Assembly: GCF_036002945.1 (NCBI RefSeq)
Contig: NZ_CP108529.1
Coordinates: forward strand, 992,001 to 1,056,000
DNA from: Streptomyces sp. NBC_01224
Lineage (GTDB): Bacteria; Actinomycetota; Actinomycetes; Streptomycetales; Streptomycetaceae
Length of the DNA: 64,000 nt
Reading direction: 5' to 3'
Below the pieces are notes generated by a model that saw only the letters and a program-made list of their open reading frames with translations, did no database searches and was not told the DNA's origin. Position numbers and translations under genes: made by a program. Position 1 is the first letter of the stretch, and each line of letters begins with the position of its first letter. Below are positions 62,415 to 64,000 of the stretch, in pieces.

Positions 62415-63299
62415 TCAGATCACGGGAGGGCGGCCGAGTCTGGTCAGCCGCCATACCGTGCGCCACCTCATCGGACGGCGGGTTCCGCACGGCGTGGACC
62501 AGCCTTCCCGGAAGCCGCCGAACCATGCCTTGAGAGCCGGGCCGGAGGGCTTGCGCAGCAGGGTCAGCAGCAGCCACACGCCGAGGTAGACGGGGACCAG
62601 CGGCGCCGGCAGATTGCGCCGGGCAAGCCAGACCCGGTTGCGGGCCACCATGCGGTGGTACACCGCGTGCCGCGACGGGGCGGTCGTCGGGTGGTTGAGA
62701 ACCATGTCCGCGCGGTAGTCGATCATCCAGCCGGCGTCCAGTGCCCGCCAGGCGAGATCGGTCTCCTCGTGCGCGTAGAAGAACTGGCCGGGCAGCGGCC
62801 CGACCTCGGCGATGACCTTGCTGCGTACGGCGTTGGCGCCACCGAGGAAGGTCGTCACGCGCGAGGAGCGCATCGGATCGGCGGCACGCAGCCGCGGCAC
62901 ATGGCGGCGCTGGGTGACGCCCGTGTCGGGGTCGGCGATACGAAAGCTGATGATGCCCAGCTCGGGATCGGCCTCGAACGCCTGCCGGCACAGCTCGGCG
63001 GTGTCCGTGAGCGGCAGCAGTCCGTCGTCGTCGAGGAAGAGCAGAGCGTCCACATCGGCGCCGGACGGGCCGAAGGCCTCGATCCCGACGTTGCGACCGC
63101 CCGGGATGCCGAGGTTCTCGGGCAGCTCGACGGTGCGTACGCCCGCGGGGACCTCCGGTACGGGGGCGCCGTTGCCGACGACCACCACTTCGATTCGGTC
63201 GCCGTCCTGCTTGGCGACCGAATCGAGGAGGGCGCGCAGCTCTTCGGGACGGTTGCCCATCGTGATGATGACCGCGCCGAGCTTCATGGGGGTGCTCAC
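62415..63299 (-). CDS. Family 2 glycosyltransferase
   Basis: A 294-residue GT-A-fold transferase: GAVIITMGNRPEELRALLDSV at the nucleotide-sugar site, NLGIPGGRNVGIE, the metal-binding acidic motif LFLDDDG, then GGANAVRSKVI and the acceptor region YAHEETDLAWRALDAGW. The C-terminus has one hydrophobic stretch (PVYLGVWLLLTLLRK) for membrane association. GTG 63299 overlaps the upstream stop; ATG 63287 is an alternative. It probably builds the glycan or polyol polymer exported by the ABC pair. Confidence 0.9.
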   Translation of the reverse strand: MSTPMKLGAVIITMGNRPEELRALLDSVAKQDGDRIEVVVVGNGAPVPEVPAGVRTVELPENLGIPGGRNVGIEAFGPSGADVDALLFLDDDGLLPLTDTAELCRQAFEADPELGIISFRIADPDTGVTQRRHVPRLRAADPMRSSRVTTFLGGANAVRSKVIAEVGPLPGQFFYAHEETDLAWRALDAGWMIDYRADMVLNHPTTAPSRHAVYHRMVARNRVWLARRNLPAPLVPVYLGVWLLLTLLRKPSGPALKAWFGGFREGWSTPCGTRRPMRWRTVWRLTRLGRPPVI

Positions 63300-64000
63300 T
63301 TCAGCCTGCTCGACGCCAGGATCGACACGAGGTGCAGGAGGGTCTGGACGATGGCGATGCCGGCCAGGATCGCGATGCCGAGGCGGCTGAAGAACAGGTC
63401 GCCGTGGACCACATCGAGGATCGCGGCCACCAGAATGAAGAGGCTGGCCTCGATGCCGCCGACGAGACGGTGGAACTTCAGCGCGGCAGCGGCGCGGCGG
63501 GCGAGCGCCAGACCGGAGGAGCGCGGCACGGACGCCTCGTCCTTGACGGCGGGCAGTCCGCTGCGCTGACGGGCGACGTCGACCAGGTCGGTCTCGGCCT
63601 TGATCAGGATCGCGCCGAGCGCGGCGAGCGTCCCGAGGAACGCCCACAGCCAGTTGGTCGAGGTGCCGTTCTGGTGGAAGACGTCCGCACCCCGGATGCC
63701 GAAGCCGACCAGGAGGGCCGCCTCGCAGAGGTAGTGGCCTATCCGGTCGAGATAGACACCGGTGATCGAGGTCTGCTTGCGCCAGCGGGCGACCTCTCCG
63801 TCGACGCAGTCGAGCAGAAGATAGATCTGGAACAGCACGACCGCGAGGATCGCGCCGGTCAGCCCCGGGACCAGCAGGGCGGCGCCACCTATGACACCCA
63901 CGACCACCATGAGGTAGGTGAGCTGGTTCGGCGTGATCTTCGTGTTCACCAGGTACGGGTCTATGTGCAGCGAGATCTCCCGCATGTACATGCGCCCGGC
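63296..64000 (-). CDS. CDP-alcohol phosphatidyltransferase-family enzyme, N-terminus beyond the window
   Basis: A multi-span membrane enzyme that transfers a phospho-alcohol from a CDP-alcohol. The frame is still open at the right edge (…AGRMYMREIS), so the start is outside. The signature is present as DCVDGEVARWRKQ followed by TGVYLDRIGH; the final catalytic Asp of the usual DG-AR-G-D-D pattern is replaced by His. Several hydrophobic helices follow (LVGFGIRGADV, LASSRLK end). It overlaps the glycosyltransferase gene and likely supplies a polyol-phosphate or lipid head group for the same envelope polymer. Confidence 0.88.
   Translation of the reverse strand, partial: AGRMYMREISLHIDPYLVNTKITPNQLTYLMVVVGVIGGAALLVPGLTGAILAVVLFQIYLLLDCVDGEVARWRKQTSITGVYLDRIGHYLCEAALLVGFGIRGADVFHQNGTSTNWLWAFLGTLAALGAILIKAETDLVDVARQRSGLPAVKDEASVPRSSGLALARRAAAALKFHRLVGGIEASLFILVAAILDVVHGDLFFSRLGIAILAGIAIVQTLLHLVSILASSRLK

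Overview
The window is high-GC actinobacterial chromosomal DNA, almost certainly from a Streptomyces. The evidence is strong third-position G/C bias, many GTG starts, frequent 1-8 base stop/start overlaps, a Streptomyces-type hopanoid operon and a c-di-AMP (ydaO-type) riboswitch ahead of a secreted LysM/M23 cell-wall hydrolase. Calls were made by reading protein sequences and motifs; no database search was run. I saw no tRNA, rRNA, CRISPR array or insertion sequence.

1-18.0 kb, peptide and D-amino-acid scavenging. The plus strand carries the tail of a serine hydrolase, an M19 membrane-dipeptidase homologue, a complete oligopeptide ABC transporter (both ATPases fused in one polypeptide, two permeases, one lipoprotein), an erythromycin-esterase-like protein and an S9 prolyl-oligopeptidase-like peptidase. 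Facing them across a shared hairpin is a minus-strand run of an M20 peptidase, a GNAT acyltransferase, an N-acyl/N-succinyl-amino-acid racemase and a PucR regulator. Succinyltransferase, racemase and desuccinylase are the three steps of the known irreversible D-to-L amino acid conversion route, so this half looks like uptake, hydrolysis and stereo-inversion of D-residue-containing peptides. An MBL-fold hydrolase with a small coupled protein follows.

18.1-33 kb, assorted metabolism. PPOX and AhpD-like genes have overlapping divergent start codons. A ThDP-dependent decarboxylase is coupled to an amino acid dehydrogenase. A large secreted subtilase is broken by an apparent one-base deletion that separates Asp/His from Ser. 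A TetR gene comes next, then an MFS/acyl-CoA dehydrogenase/acyl-CoA ligase set with its own divergent TetR, and a class C beta-lactamase-like serine hydrolase.

33-40.8 kb, the least understood block. Genes of the STM4011-STM4015 type (named after Salmonella loci) lie in order: two tandem LRR-like STM4015 paralogues, an ATP-grasp-like STM4014, an alkaline-phosphatase-superfamily STM4013 and two radical SAM enzymes, STM4012 and STM4011. They are translationally coupled and end at a strong hairpin. A DUF6745-like gene and a 108-residue protein diverge from them. This is the best candidate for an undescribed system.

40.8-46.5 kb, cell envelope and sugar. SGNH hydrolase, riboswitch-controlled LysM/M23 peptidase, GH36 alpha-galactosidase and a tyrosine phosphatase.

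46.5-60.2 kb, hopanoid biosynthesis, all on the minus strand: hpnC, hpnD, a 40-codon coupled ORF, hpnE, a prenyl diphosphate synthase, shc, hpnG, hpnH, ispG, dxs and hpnO. Beyond hpnO lie an XRE-cupin regulator with two palindromic operators and a 55-residue membrane protein. The cluster makes its own C5 precursors (Dxs, IspG), builds squalene (HpnCDE), cyclises it (Shc) and adds the side chain (HpnH, HpnG, HpnO).

60.6-64 kb, envelope polymer export. A TagGH-like ABC ATPase and permease, a GT2 glycosyltransferase and a CDP-alcohol phosphatidyltransferase that runs off the right edge.
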